Positions 17,744 through 26,044 of a DNA stretch of 64,000 nucleotides are shown here, in pieces. Below the pieces are notes generated by a model that did no database searches, was not told the DNA's origin, and saw nothing but the letters and a program-made list of their open reading frames with translations. The translations under genes were made by a program, and so were the position numbers. Source of the DNA: Salinithrix halophila (GTDB lineage: Bacteria; Bacillota; Bacilli; Thermoactinomycetales; DSM-45169); NCBI RefSeq assembly GCF_042650125.1, contig NZ_JBHSAP010000018.1, positions 62,001 through 126,000 of the forward strand, read 5' to 3'. Every line of letters begins with the position of its first letter. Within the stretch, counting starts at the first letter, position 1.

Positions 17744-17782
17744 AATAAGAGGAAGTTTCCTAGGTGGAAACTTCCTCTTATT
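17744..17782 (-). promoter_or_regulatory. Perfect 17-bp inverted repeat between the regulator and hutU
   Basis: Arms 17744-17760 and 17766-17782 are exact reverse complements with a 5-base loop, and the structure overlaps the TAA stop of the regulator gene. The core is GAGGAAGTTTCC / GGAAACTTCCTC. No clean T run follows on either strand, so it may be a terminator whose 3' arm is T-rich, an attenuator controlling hutUIG, or an RNA-processing site. Confidence 0.6.
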
Positions 17783-19277
17783 TTGGTTTCTGTCTTTTCT
17801 TTTGGTCCCGATAGGCACGGGGGGATAAACCGGTCTGTCTTTTAAAAATACGGCTGAAGTAGTTGGCATCGGAAAAACCGGTTCGTGCCGCCACCTGCCC
17901 GATCGGGAGAGAAGTGGTTTCCAGGAACTTCTTGGCGTGCCGTAGACGGATGTCAACCAACAATTCCCGATAGGGCTTCCCCTTTTCCCGGGACAGGAGA
18001 TGGCTGAGATAGGAAGCGTTTCTCCCGATATGACGGGCGACAGCTTCCAGGCTTAGACGGGGATCCGTATAATGGTTCTCCATGAATTGGACGGCATTCG
18101 TTGCCGGGTCGGAAAGAGCTACCTGATTCGATGAGGCGGTTGTGTCGAGGAGGGTGCTGACAAACAGTAACAGATCCTGGACAATGCGGTAGAGAACAGG
18201 TCCATGAAGGATGGAATGGAAAATTTCATGATAGCGCATTTCAAAAGAGGGATCGCGGTGCAGCTCTCGGGTTTTCATATAACGTCGAATCTGAGCGAGG
18301 ATACTGGTCAATCGAATGCGCAGGCGACCCGGTTCCGGGTAGGGGGGGCCTGCTTTGAAAAAGGAATGGTGCATCCACTCTCGGATTCGCTCCCGGTCTC
18401 CCTTTTCAAGCATCGTAATCCATTCCCGTTGCTCTTCCGGAGTTAGAAAGGGATCGATCGGTTTCCAATGCACGGGCTCGGCAACGGGAATGACCTGCCG
18501 GGTTCCTTGGAAGAAGCGCCATTCCAAGGCTTCTTTAGCGGCCAGGTATTGCTTGTGCAAGGGAAGGGGGAAATCCGTGGGATGAAGTGCCATGGTAAGG
18601 CCGTCTGAAGCCAATTCGTCCCAGGCTTCCAGCAGGCGGTTCCCTTCCAGTTGAAGGGCCTTTTCTCCTCCTTGCTCCAACAGGGGAAAGATACAAGCTA
18701 CAGCTTGGCTCAGGGGCAGGATGATCGGTTGCCTTGAAAAGGGATAGGTTTCTAAAAATGAGACCAAAGCCGGAAGCCGTTCCTCTTTTTCCGGTTGGGC
18801 CAGCATCAACGTACCGGCTGATCTTCCCGCTGGTTGGTCCATGAAGAGAGAACGGTACCCGACCGAAGGGGATGAAGCCGGGGTGGCGGGTTCTGTTCTC
18901 TCGGTTTCAGCGAGTTCCCGACTGTAGCGCCTTAAGGTCCGTTTCACTCGATCGGGGGAGAGGGGTTTCACCCATAAATCGGTCGCGTGTAGCTCAATGG
19001 CTTGGCTGGCTCGCTCAAACGTGGCTTCGGCTGTCATCCCCACGACCATCTGTGCATACCGGCGCACCACCCGTTTCACTTCTTCCCATTGTTCGGGGGG
19101 GACCAGATCCAGTTCCAGGCAGACCACTTCAGGCGTCTTTCTTTCCAGTTCGGCGATGAGAGACTCCGTATCTTGGGCTGCGAGTACCTCTTCATATGGG
19201 AGAGGATAAGATTGGATGAGCCATTCCAATCCAGAGCGCTCCTTCCCGTCCCGATCGGCTATTAACAGTTTCGGCAT
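17778..19277 (-). CDS. AraC-type response regulator upstream of hutUIG
   Basis: The 499-residue protein starts with a CheY-like receiver (PKLLIADRDGKERSGL), has a long middle region of no recognised family, and ends with two AraC helix-turn-helix units (VARHIGRNASYLSHLL and AARTGFSDANYFSRIFKRQTGLSP). In the receiver the usual phosphoacceptor position reads LELDL, with Glu where Asp is expected, while the conserved Thr and Lys are present. I chose the ATG at 19277, preceded by AAGGAG eight bases away. No partner kinase is nearby. Its position directly upstream of hutU on the same strand suggests control of histidine use in place of HutP, which is an inference. Confidence 0.8.
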   Translation of the reverse strand: MPKLLIADRDGKERSGLEWLIQSYPLPYEEVLAAQDTESLIAELERKTPEVVCLELDLVPPEQWEEVKRVVRRYAQMVVGMTAEATFERASQAIELHATDLWVKPLSPDRVKRTLRRYSRELAETERTEPATPASSPSVGYRSLFMDQPAGRSAGTLMLAQPEKEERLPALVSFLETYPFSRQPIILPLSQAVACIFPLLEQGGEKALQLEGNRLLEAWDELASDGLTMALHPTDFPLPLHKQYLAAKEALEWRFFQGTRQVIPVAEPVHWKPIDPFLTPEEQREWITMLEKGDRERIREWMHHSFFKAGPPYPEPGRLRIRLTSILAQIRRYMKTRELHRDPSFEMRYHEIFHSILHGPVLYRIVQDLLLFVSTLLDTTASSNQVALSDPATNAVQFMENHYTDPRLSLEAVARHIGRNASYLSHLLSREKGKPYRELLVDIRLRHAKKFLETTSLPIGQVAARTGFSDANYFSRIFKRQTGLSPRAYRDQKKRQKPK

Positions 19278-19462
19278 GAGCGGAGCTCCTTTTACGGGAA
19301 GATGGGAGGATCTATTCATTCATTCTCCACGGACCGAGGGGCATTCCTTCCCAGAGGGATCTTAATTTGCTGGAAATGGTAGACAGATGGCGAGGTTTAT
19401 TGTAAAATTTGGAAAAAGAATCAATCTGCTTCCCTAATCGATTTATGACGGGAGGGCAATGG

Positions 19463-19762
19463 ATGAGCCAACAAATTTTTGGTGTTGCTTTGGTACCGCT
19501 GATTGTTGGGTTAGTGGAGTTGACTAAGTTGTGGGGGTTGTCGAGCAAGTGGGCGGCGGTGCTGTCGGTCGCCTTAGGATGGGGAGCGGGGATCTTCCTG
19601 GTATCTCCGGGGGACTGGGTACAAGGTACGGTGATCGGATTGGCCATGGGGTTGTCGGCAGCAGGATTGTACAGCGGGTCCAAAAGCGTCCTGAAAGGGG
19701 TTACGGAACGTAGACGGAGAAAAGGGCGAAGGGATAAGCCCGACCGGAAGTTAGGTGCCTAA
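19463..19762 (+). CDS. Small two-helix membrane protein (holin-like, function unknown)
   Basis: A 99-residue protein with two or three hydrophobic segments (about residues 3-20, 27-45 and 52-65) and a very basic tail rich in Arg and Lys. This layout resembles phage-type holins or small membrane anchors, but I recognise no family signature. The ATG at 19463 follows GGGAGGG eight bases upstream. A strong terminator lies directly after the stop. It stands alone between the divergent hut regulator and a transporter. Confidence 0.6.
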   Translation: MSQQIFGVALVPLIVGLVELTKLWGLSSKWAAVLSVALGWGAGIFLVSPGDWVQGTVIGLAMGLSAAGLYSGSKSVLKGVTERRRRKGRRDKPDRKLGA

Positions 19763-19768
19763 ATGATC

Positions 19769-19797
19769 AAAAGCCTTCCTCGAAGGAAGGCTTTTTT
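19769..19797 (+). terminator. Intrinsic terminator after the small membrane protein gene
   Basis: A 10-bp perfect stem (AAGCCTTCCT / AGGAAGGCTT) with a 3-base loop and a run of T residues. Confidence 0.88.
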
Positions 19798-20047
19798 CTC
19801 TGTCTGTTTATGAAACTCCTCGATAAATCTTGACCCGAAACCAGGGGAGGTCCTTCCTCTTTTTTTAGCGGCCCCTATCCTTTTTATTCGAAACGCCTTC
19901 GGATTTTGTGTCCGTTTGGACGAAGAAATTTTGTAGAGAAGAGATGAGGTCGTCTCACTTCCAGCTGGATCCCCCGTAACAGGGTGTAATATTTTTCCTG
20001 TAGAGCAACAATAACAGGGGAAGAAAAGGGTGGGAGGAGGAAAGTGA

Positions 20048-21400
20048 GTGAAGGAGGCGATGCCGTTTACGGTCCTGTCATATGGGCTGTGGAGTCCACC
20101 AATCATGCTTCTGTTATTGATAGGCAGCGGTTTTTTATTATCTCGTTTCGGTTTTTTACGGGTGAGTCGGTTGGAAGGATTGATAAGGAAAACATTGGAT
20201 GCCTCAGGCCCGGATGCGGGCCGGGAAGGGACAATCCCTTCTTTTGATGCCTTCGCTACCGCCTTAGGCGGTTCGCTGGGGGTGCACAATTGGATTGGCG
20301 TTCCGCTGGCGGTCGCCTTGGGTGGGCCGGGTGCCCTCTTTTGGATGACAGTGGTAGCTGCGTTCGGAATGGTCATCCTCTATGGGGAGATCCTCCTCGG
20401 CCTGCTATATCGGGAGAAAAACAGCCGGGGAGAGTGGGTGGGAGGGCCCGCCTATACGATGAAAAAGGGGCTGGGCTGGAAGTGGGCGGCCCGACTTTAT
20501 GCTGTCGGGCTGATCTTGCAAGTTGGCTTGTTTACTATGTCTCAGCCCGCTATGATTTCCCAACATTTGCATCGATCTTTTGGAATCGAGGGAAGCCTGA
20601 TCGGCATCGTTGTGGTTCTGGTGGTGGCCCCTCTTCTTTTTGGGGGCATCCGTCGGATCGGGCGGGTGATGAAAGCGATCATTCCCCTCTTAGTCCTGGC
20701 CTATATCATCACCGTTGTCTGCATCCTATGGTCAAATCGGGCTGTCCTTCCAGACATGTTGATCTCTGTTCTCACCCATGCTCTGGTCATCCCCACAGCA
20801 CCGGCAGGTGCTTTCGCCGGGGCTGGTATTGTTGCATCCATGAGTTGGGGGCTGAGTCGGGGGATTCACTCTGGAGGAGCTGGCATGGGTACCGCTTCCA
20901 TCGTCCATTCTGCCGCCGTGAATAGGCATCCACCGAAGCAAGCATTCTGGGGAATGCTTGCGGTGCTCATCGATACTTTCCTAATTAGCAACCTAACGGG
21001 ATGGGTCGTCCTGGTGACTGGGGTGTGGAAGGTGATTCCCACCCACCGGGTAACGGAGATGCTCCCCACCGCTTTCGCCGATGCTTTTCCCTCGGACCAT
21101 GCCCATTTGCTTGACGCTGTCTTTTTGACACTGTTTGCTCTGGTTTCCCTTCCCGTTTTTATCTTCTATGGAGAAAAACAAGGAGAATTTCTCTTCGGTC
21201 CGAGGGGCGGACATGCTCTTCGTTTTCTTTATCTGGGCGTTATTCTCGCTGGCTCTTTTTGGGGCTTTTCCTCCCGGTGGCCTGTTTGGGATCTCCTGTT
21301 AATCGCGATTGTCGTTCCTAACCTTCTGGCCCTTCTTGCGTTAAGCCGGAAAACGAAGGAAGCGACACAAGCTTACCTGGCGGCAGACTTGGAAACATAA
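20048..21400 (+). CDS. AGCS-family sodium:amino-acid symporter
   Basis: A 450-residue polytopic membrane protein. GGPGALFWMTVVAAFGM, YGEILLGLLYR and GGPAYTMKKGLG are hallmarks of the alanine/glycine:cation symporter family. SWGLSRGIHSGGAGMGTASI corresponds to the later conserved loop. The early family motif (usually GTGNIAGV) reads GGSLGVHNWIGVPL here, so substrate may differ from alanine. The GTG at 20048 has GGAGGAAAG correctly spaced; the in-frame ATG at 20060 lies too close to its own purine stretch. Flanked by terminators, it is probably monocistronic. Confidence 0.82.
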   Translation: MKEAMPFTVLSYGLWSPPIMLLLLIGSGFLLSRFGFLRVSRLEGLIRKTLDASGPDAGREGTIPSFDAFATALGGSLGVHNWIGVPLAVALGGPGALFWMTVVAAFGMVILYGEILLGLLYREKNSRGEWVGGPAYTMKKGLGWKWAARLYAVGLILQVGLFTMSQPAMISQHLHRSFGIEGSLIGIVVVLVVAPLLFGGIRRIGRVMKAIIPLLVLAYIITVVCILWSNRAVLPDMLISVLTHALVIPTAPAGAFAGAGIVASMSWGLSRGIHSGGAGMGTASIVHSAAVNRHPPKQAFWGMLAVLIDTFLISNLTGWVVLVTGVWKVIPTHRVTEMLPTAFADAFPSDHAHLLDAVFLTLFALVSLPVFIFYGEKQGEFLFGPRGGHALRFLYLGVILAGSFWGFSSRWPVWDLLLIAIVVPNLLALLALSRKTKEATQAYLAADLET

Positions 21401-21423
21401 AGATCCGTGCGAATAGACATCCA

Positions 21424-21450
21424 TCCCCCTAAAAAGGGGGTATTTTTTTA
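21424..21450 (+). terminator. Intrinsic terminator after the AGCS transporter
   Basis: CCCCCT / AGGGGG stem with a 4-base A loop, followed by TATTTTTTT. Confidence 0.8.
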
Positions 21451-21520
21451 GGTTGAATCGGGATTTGGTTGATCCGCTATGCGTAGAATGCTCCATATAC
21501 CTACCCAAAGGAGGCGGACA

Positions 21521-21892
21521 ATGGAGAGAAAGGAAGATCGTTTTGTAGAAACGTTGCTCGGGATGCTAGGGGTTTCACTCCTCCTCATCGGACTTGCGAT
21601 CCACGGGGTGGAGGCCTTGTTGCTGGTAAAGGGCTGGTCCATGTGGTGGGAGGGGATTCTCCACCTGGGTGCTTTTGTTTTCACGCTCTATGCCGCCCCC
21701 CATACTTCTCCGAAACGAATCGAGCACAGGCCCCAAACATCCGGGAAGTGGATGTTGGCTTGCGGGCTGATTGGCCTGTGGTTTTCTTGGTTCACTGCTC
21801 TGGCTGGGTTGTTGCTGATCAGCGGAGGGTTGCTGTGCTTAAGGAAACGCCAGGATCAAAAAAAAGGATCCACTCAAACCTATCTCGAATAA
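21521..21892 (+). CDS. Small polytopic membrane protein, unknown function
   Basis: A 123-residue protein with three or four hydrophobic segments (about residues 11-36, 40-60 and 75-108) and polar ends. The ATG at 21521 follows AAAGGAGGCGGACA, a good ribosome binding site. No family is recognised. It lies 49 bases upstream of the DUF819 gene on the same strand with no obvious terminator, so the two may be co-transcribed. Confidence 0.6.
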   Translation: MERKEDRFVETLLGMLGVSLLLIGLAIHGVEALLLVKGWSMWWEGILHLGAFVFTLYAAPHTSPKRIEHRPQTSGKWMLACGLIGLWFSWFTALAGLLLISGGLLCLRKRQDQKKGSTQTYLE

Positions 21893-21941
21893 GATTCTTT
21901 GTTCAACTGTACAAAGACGTACTGGACTGGAGGTTTTTTAG

Positions 21942-23129
21942 ATGCCCAATGAAGCCCTTGTGACGTCTCCCTTCGGGGTCGGGGCGGTGATCACGACACT
22001 GATCGCCGTTTCTTTTTGGCTGGATCGCCGGTATCGGTGGTTTTCCTTTCTGGGAACAGCAATCCTGGTGATAACCGGCGGGGCAGTGCTGGTGAATCTG
22101 GGTGTCATTCCGCCTTCCATCGGGCAGGCCTCGGAAAAACTAAATCCGATTTATGTGTTTTCCAATGATTATGGTATCCCCATCGCTATCGTCCTGTTGC
22201 TTCTTACCGCGGATTTAGGAAGCTTGCGTCGGTTAGGCCGTCCGGCTTTGTTCGCTTTTTTGCTAGGAGCGGGGGGTACCCTGATCGGCTCGGTTGCTGC
22301 CCTCTGGGTGACAGCTGAAGGGATCGGGTCCGAAGCCTGGAAAATCGCCGGTCAGTTTGCAGCCAGCTATATCGGTGGGGGAGTGAACTATGCAGCGGTA
22401 GGAGAAGCTCTCGGAACGTCGGGGACGATGTTTGCCACCGGAGCTGCGGCGGACAATATCATGACGAATCTTTGGATGGTCATGACGGCTGTCCTCCCGG
22501 TTTTGTTGATCCGTTGGTATCCTTCGATACGCAATCGGGACGGGTCTGGCGGGGGAACCCGAGGAGTTGGTCCACGGGTTATTAAGGATATCACCGTTTA
22601 TGACCTGGCTGCCCTGGCAGCAGTCACCTTCACGGTGGTAGGGGTCTCGAATTTTGTCATCCCCTATATTGACCGAGTTGTCGGGTTCGCGATTCCGCCG
22701 GTGCTCGGCTATACCACTTTGGCTCTATTGTTAGCCCTGTTTACACCGGTCAACCGTCTCAGAGGCGGGGAAGAGCTGGGCAACTTCATCCTCCATTTCT
22801 TTTTTGCCACCATGGGGGCGGGAACGGTGCTATCTACGCTGGTCGATAAAGGGCCCGTGGTCTTTCTTTTCCTTGCAATCCTGGTGTTTGTCCATGCGTT
22901 AGTTATCTTTGGTTTTGGCCGCCTGTTCCGGATCGAGATAGAGATGTTGGCAGTGGCCAGCCAAGCTTGTGTAGGCGGTCCTTCGACGGCTCTCGCTCTG
23001 GCGTCTTCGAAGGGATGGGCGTCTCTTGTCCCCGCTGCAGTCCTCCTTGGCGTGCTGGGCTACGCCGTCGGCAATTATGCGGGGGTGGCCATGGGTCAAG
23101 GATTCCGATGGCTGCTGACCACTGGTTGA
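21942..23129 (+). CDS. DUF819 (YjcL-like) integral membrane protein
   Basis: A 395-residue protein with about ten hydrophobic segments. The segments NPIYVFSNDYGIPIAIVLLLLTADL, SYIGGGVNYAAVGEALG and VASQACVGGPSTALALASSKGW match the DUF819 family, whose fold resembles secondary transporters with two inverted halves. The transported compound is unknown. ATG start with GGAGGTTTTTTAG upstream. The gene ends close to the 3' end of a convergent phosphatase gene. Confidence 0.8.
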   Translation: MPNEALVTSPFGVGAVITTLIAVSFWLDRRYRWFSFLGTAILVITGGAVLVNLGVIPPSIGQASEKLNPIYVFSNDYGIPIAIVLLLLTADLGSLRRLGRPALFAFLLGAGGTLIGSVAALWVTAEGIGSEAWKIAGQFAASYIGGGVNYAAVGEALGTSGTMFATGAAADNIMTNLWMVMTAVLPVLLIRWYPSIRNRDGSGGGTRGVGPRVIKDITVYDLAALAAVTFTVVGVSNFVIPYIDRVVGFAIPPVLGYTTLALLLALFTPVNRLRGGEELGNFILHFFFATMGAGTVLSTLVDKGPVVFLFLAILVFVHALVIFGFGRLFRIEIEMLAVASQACVGGPSTALALASSKGWASLVPAAVLLGVLGYAVGNYAGVAMGQGFRWLLTTG

Positions 23130-23190
23130 CATGTCTTGGAAAGAAAAAGACCGCCTCGGCATTTGCCTCAAGCGCCTTTTTAGGAAAAAA

Positions 23191-24792
23191 TCAATGGGAG
23201 GATTTTTTCTCTCTCAGCACCCGAAGGATATATTCCTTCAGGTCAACCATGCGCAGGTATTTGGGTTGTTCTTTGGTGCCTGTGATGATCAGGGGAAAGA
23301 AAGAATCCACATGGTGGAGGGATCCGTGTCCTCCTCCTCCTTTGTGGAGGGGGGAGTATTCCGCTGCCAGTTCGTATCCGGGTTTGGCGTTAACGATCAT
23401 AAACCGGGCCTGATGGGAATGGAGGGAGGCGTGCAAGCGCATCAGGGGATCGGGATACTCTCCATAGGTAAGGGTTCGTTTCTTATGATCGGGGGTCATA
23501 TCCAAAGCGGCGAAGTCTCCTCGGATCTCCCACCGCTGATCGAAAGGATCGATCCAGTCCCCACCGGGACGAAACCAGAGTTCCGTCTTCAGGTGGGTAT
23601 GAAGGACATGAGCCCAATCCTCTTCCAGCCAAACCAGGAGGTCAATTCGGTGGTCCGATCGGAGTTTTTCCACTAGCTCCAGCATCGTTATTTTTTCATT
23701 CAGGGGATAGACGAATGCAGATCGTTCGTTGACACACAGGGCGATCTCTGTTTCCGAATCGGCGGTCTTTCCTGGTTGCAGCAGCTGGTAACCTTCAAAC
23801 AGGTGATGAAGGGGAATGACAGGGTCTTTACCGGAAGAGAGGACTCCCGTCTGTCCACTATCTCCGCATACCACCCAAATGGCTCCCTGAAGAGCCTGTT
23901 CCCATGAGCCGAAAGCGTCCAGCAATTCTCCAATGTGTTGGTCCAGCTTACGGACGCCCTCGATCTCAGAGGGTCCTTTTTTATGGAGGGATTTATCCAG
24001 ATCCGACAGATAGACGAACAAAAAGTCGGGGAGGCGGCTTTCACGGATCAAATGAGTGGTTACGGCTAAAGAGTAGGTATCACCGAACCCGAGGCTGTCT
24101 AGGATTCCGTCAGGCAGAGCGGTTTCATCCTTCAGGGGGTTGATAAAGGTTCCCAATGCCAGGAAATCAGGCCCTTTTACTTCTTGTTTTTCCGGTAAAG
24201 AAGTCGGCCCGGAGATCCAGGCAGGGAAACGGAGAAAGTGGGTGGCTGGTCCACGGTAAACCAGGGGGTTGACGGCTCCGGACTGGAACTCCTGTTCTCT
24301 CATATCGTCAAAAAGAGTCTTCACCTCGGGATTGAGATGGTCTCGGTTGAGACGAATCAGGCCATCCTTTAAAGCGCGGTTGGGGCCGTTTCGGACCACT
24401 TCTCCGAGGGCGGTCCCATAGTTCACGATTCGTTTTTCGCCGGGATCATACCAGATCAAGCCGGGTATCCGGTGATGATCTGCACAAACGCCCGTCAGGA
24501 GCGTCGCGTCGATGTTGACCGACATGGTCGGAAAAGAACTAACCACTTCTCGGTAGTACTGGCCGTGTTCCGTTAGCCAGCCGAGGGCGGGCAGCTCTCC
24601 GCTATCCACCCCTTTGTCGATGGCATGAGCCATAAGGGAGTCAGTCATCAGCCAAATCACCGGCTTCCCCTTGCGACTCGGATTGAGCCGCTCTTGCTTT
24701 TGCCCCCGCTCTCGTGGTTCTGGCCGGGGGCGTCGAAAGAAATAAAGGATAAGCAGACCTCCCAGTATGATTCCAACCACCCACCATCTCAT
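23191..24792 (-). CDS. Membrane-anchored alkaline-phosphatase-superfamily hydrolase
   Basis: A 533-residue protein with one N-terminal membrane helix (about residues 4-20), a basic linker, then an alkaline-phosphatase-like (phosphodiesterase/nucleotide pyrophosphatase) domain. VIWLMTDSLM supplies the first metal-binding Asp, SFPTMSVNIDATLLTG the likely nucleophile Thr, YLSDLDKSLH and VCGDSGQT further metal ligands, and GGGGHGSLHH a late histidine. The catalytic domain should face outward. I chose the second of two adjacent ATG codons (24792) because AGGAGGG is then seven bases away. Its substrate is unknown; it is divergent from the thioesterase gene. Confidence 0.75.
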   Translation of the reverse strand: MRWWVVGIILGGLLILYFFRRPRPEPRERGQKQERLNPSRKGKPVIWLMTDSLMAHAIDKGVDSGELPALGWLTEHGQYYREVVSSFPTMSVNIDATLLTGVCADHHRIPGLIWYDPGEKRIVNYGTALGEVVRNGPNRALKDGLIRLNRDHLNPEVKTLFDDMREQEFQSGAVNPLVYRGPATHFLRFPAWISGPTSLPEKQEVKGPDFLALGTFINPLKDETALPDGILDSLGFGDTYSLAVTTHLIRESRLPDFLFVYLSDLDKSLHKKGPSEIEGVRKLDQHIGELLDAFGSWEQALQGAIWVVCGDSGQTGVLSSGKDPVIPLHHLFEGYQLLQPGKTADSETEIALCVNERSAFVYPLNEKITMLELVEKLRSDHRIDLLVWLEEDWAHVLHTHLKTELWFRPGGDWIDPFDQRWEIRGDFAALDMTPDHKKRTLTYGEYPDPLMRLHASLHSHQARFMIVNAKPGYELAAEYSPLHKGGGGHGSLHHVDSFFPLIITGTKEQPKYLRMVDLKEYILRVLREKKSSH

Positions 24793-24872
24793 CATGAACC
24801 CTCCTAAGTTGACTTGATACCCAAATTCTGCCTTTCGGACGGAGGATTTATTCAGCAAAAGAGGGAAAATGG

Positions 24873-24892
24873 ATGAATGGCTATTCATTCAT
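24873..24892 (+). promoter_or_regulatory. FadR-like operator overlapping the thioesterase promoter
   Basis: ATGAATGGCTATTCATTCAT matches the Bacillus FadR consensus, WTGAATGAMTANTCATTCAW, at 19 of 20 positions as I recall it. It lies just upstream of an extended -10 element and so would block the -35 region when occupied. FadR-type repressors release DNA on binding long-chain acyl-CoA. Confidence 0.65.
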
Positions 24893-24896
24893 TTTG

Positions 24897-24905
24897 TGCT
24901 ATACT
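24897..24905 (+). promoter_or_regulatory. Extended -10 promoter of the thioesterase gene
   Basis: TGCTATACT is an extended -10 element 37 bases before the GTG start. No good -35 exists, as is common with extended -10 promoters. Confidence 0.6.
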
Positions 24906-24941
24906 CGGGATACCAGCAGCAATGAAAGAGGAGGTTTACAC

Positions 24942-25367
24942 GTGAAACATGAGTTTGAGCTGACTGTACGTTCCACCGATGTCGATATGATCGGACATGT
25001 CAACCATGCCAAGTACCTGGAGTATATGGAGTGGGCCCGGTTCGAATGGATGCGGGGGCTTGGACTCACCATTGAGGAGATGAACCGCCGCCGGTTGATG
25101 CCGGTAGTTGTCCATGTCGCTGTGAATTACCGAAAGGAATTGCGTATGGATGAACGGGTCCGGGTTGTTTCCGAGCCGGCCCGCCTCGGAAACAAGAGCG
25201 TTGTCATTGCCCAGAGGTTGTACAATTCCACAGCTGAACTTGTCTGCGAAGCGGAAATTACCTCCGTCGTCATCGATGCTGTAAAACGAAAAGCTGCTCC
25301 TCTTCCTCCAGAGTTCCAGGAGCTGTTTGAAACGGTGAAGTTGACGAATGAAGGCTTGTCAACATAA
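24942..25367 (+). CDS. Acyl-CoA thioesterase, hotdog fold (YbgC/FadM type)
   Basis: A 141-residue single hotdog domain. RSTDVDMIGHVNHAKYLEYMEWARFEWM is the YbgC/FadM-type active-site helix region, with the catalytic Asp and the conserved HVNHAKY. Such enzymes hydrolyse acyl-CoA or acyl-ACP esters in the cytoplasm. The GTG at 24942 is preceded by AGAGGAGG seven bases away. The operator at 24873 suggests membership of a fatty-acid degradation regulon. Substrate chain length cannot be read from sequence. Confidence 0.85.
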   Translation: MKHEFELTVRSTDVDMIGHVNHAKYLEYMEWARFEWMRGLGLTIEEMNRRRLMPVVVHVAVNYRKELRMDERVRVVSEPARLGNKSVVIAQRLYNSTAELVCEAEITSVVIDAVKRKAAPLPPEFQELFETVKLTNEGLST

Positions 25368-25384
25368 CAGGGAAAAATGTCCCG

Positions 25385-25747
25385 TCAAGTTTTCGTTGTT
25401 CCAACGGGAATGTCTGGCATTGGAAAGAAGACGTCCCCATCGTGGCGATGGCTGATGCGGTCAGACAAAGGGCGATTTTGCAACACGTGCCTCCGAATCA
25501 GCTCCCGGCCGCTTTCCGGAGTGATGCCGTGGAACCATGTGCCTTCGGGGTACAGAATGACGACACAAGCATCCTGGCAACGGCCGTTGCAACGGGTGCG
25601 GGTGGTATGGATGCAGGCGTCATTTCCAGAAGTGCGAATTACCTCCCGGATGGCGTCAGTCACTTCTTCTGCCCCTTGTTTCATACAGCTGCCGCCATTG
25701 CAGATGAGAAGGTGATGTCGGGTTTCGGAAAGATTCCAGGTGGCCAC
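25385..25747 (-). CDS. Thioredoxin-like [2Fe-2S] ferredoxin
   Basis: A 120-residue protein of the small thioredoxin-fold ferredoxin family (NuoE-like). Candidate cluster ligands are Cys16 and Cys21 (CNGGSC) and Cys53/Cys57/Cys61 (CNGRCQDAC); Cys45 is additional. It should carry electrons in the cytoplasm; in other Bacillales relatives such proteins accompany cobalamin biosynthesis (CbiW), which fits an organism with a cbi operon, though the two are 18 kb apart here. GTG start with AGGAGG seven bases upstream. Its promoter overlaps a palindrome. Confidence 0.75.
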   Translation of the reverse strand: MATWNLSETRHHLLICNGGSCMKQGAEEVTDAIREVIRTSGNDACIHTTRTRCNGRCQDACVVILYPEGTWFHGITPESGRELIRRHVLQNRPLSDRISHRHDGDVFFPMPDIPVGTTKT

Positions 25748-25769
25748 TCCGTATCCTCCTTGATTAGGA

Positions 25770-25808
25770 AATGTAAAAAAGAAATAATCAATTTAAGTCA
25801 AATTGATT
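25770..25808 (-). promoter_or_regulatory. Promoter and overlapping palindromic operator of the ferredoxin gene
   Basis: On the minus strand TTGACT (25801-25796) and TTTTAC are 17 bases apart. A perfect 9-bp inverted repeat (AATCAATTT / AAATTGATT, 25786-25808, 5-base spacer) covers the -35 box. This is the arrangement expected of a repressor operator. No known regulator motif is recognised. Confidence 0.5.
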
Positions 25809-26004
25809 GTATGGAATCCTATGCGAAGTATTAAGGCTCAGGTTACTATTTTTCGACATAAACCGATCGTTTACCTTTAACGTTTCATCGGCTCTTTCTT
25901 CGCTTTTCCGTGCCCTTGTATACATATCTCGATCCATCCCGATATTGGAAATGATTAGGTTTTAAAATGAGGAGATCCAGTGAGGGAGGAGAGTCATGCA
26001 TAAA

Positions 26005-26033
26005 GAAAGCGGACCCCGGAGGGTCCGCTTCTT
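26005..26033 (-). terminator. Intrinsic terminator of the subtilase gene
   Basis: A 9-bp stem (AAGCGGACC / GGTCCGCTT) followed on the minus strand by TTCTTTAT. Confidence 0.75.
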
Positions 26034-26044
26034 TGACATGGTTT

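Noticed and set aside
19759..20376. 205-residue minus-strand frame over the start of the AGCS transporter
   Set aside because: It overlaps a terminator and a convincing transporter N-terminus and has no family features.
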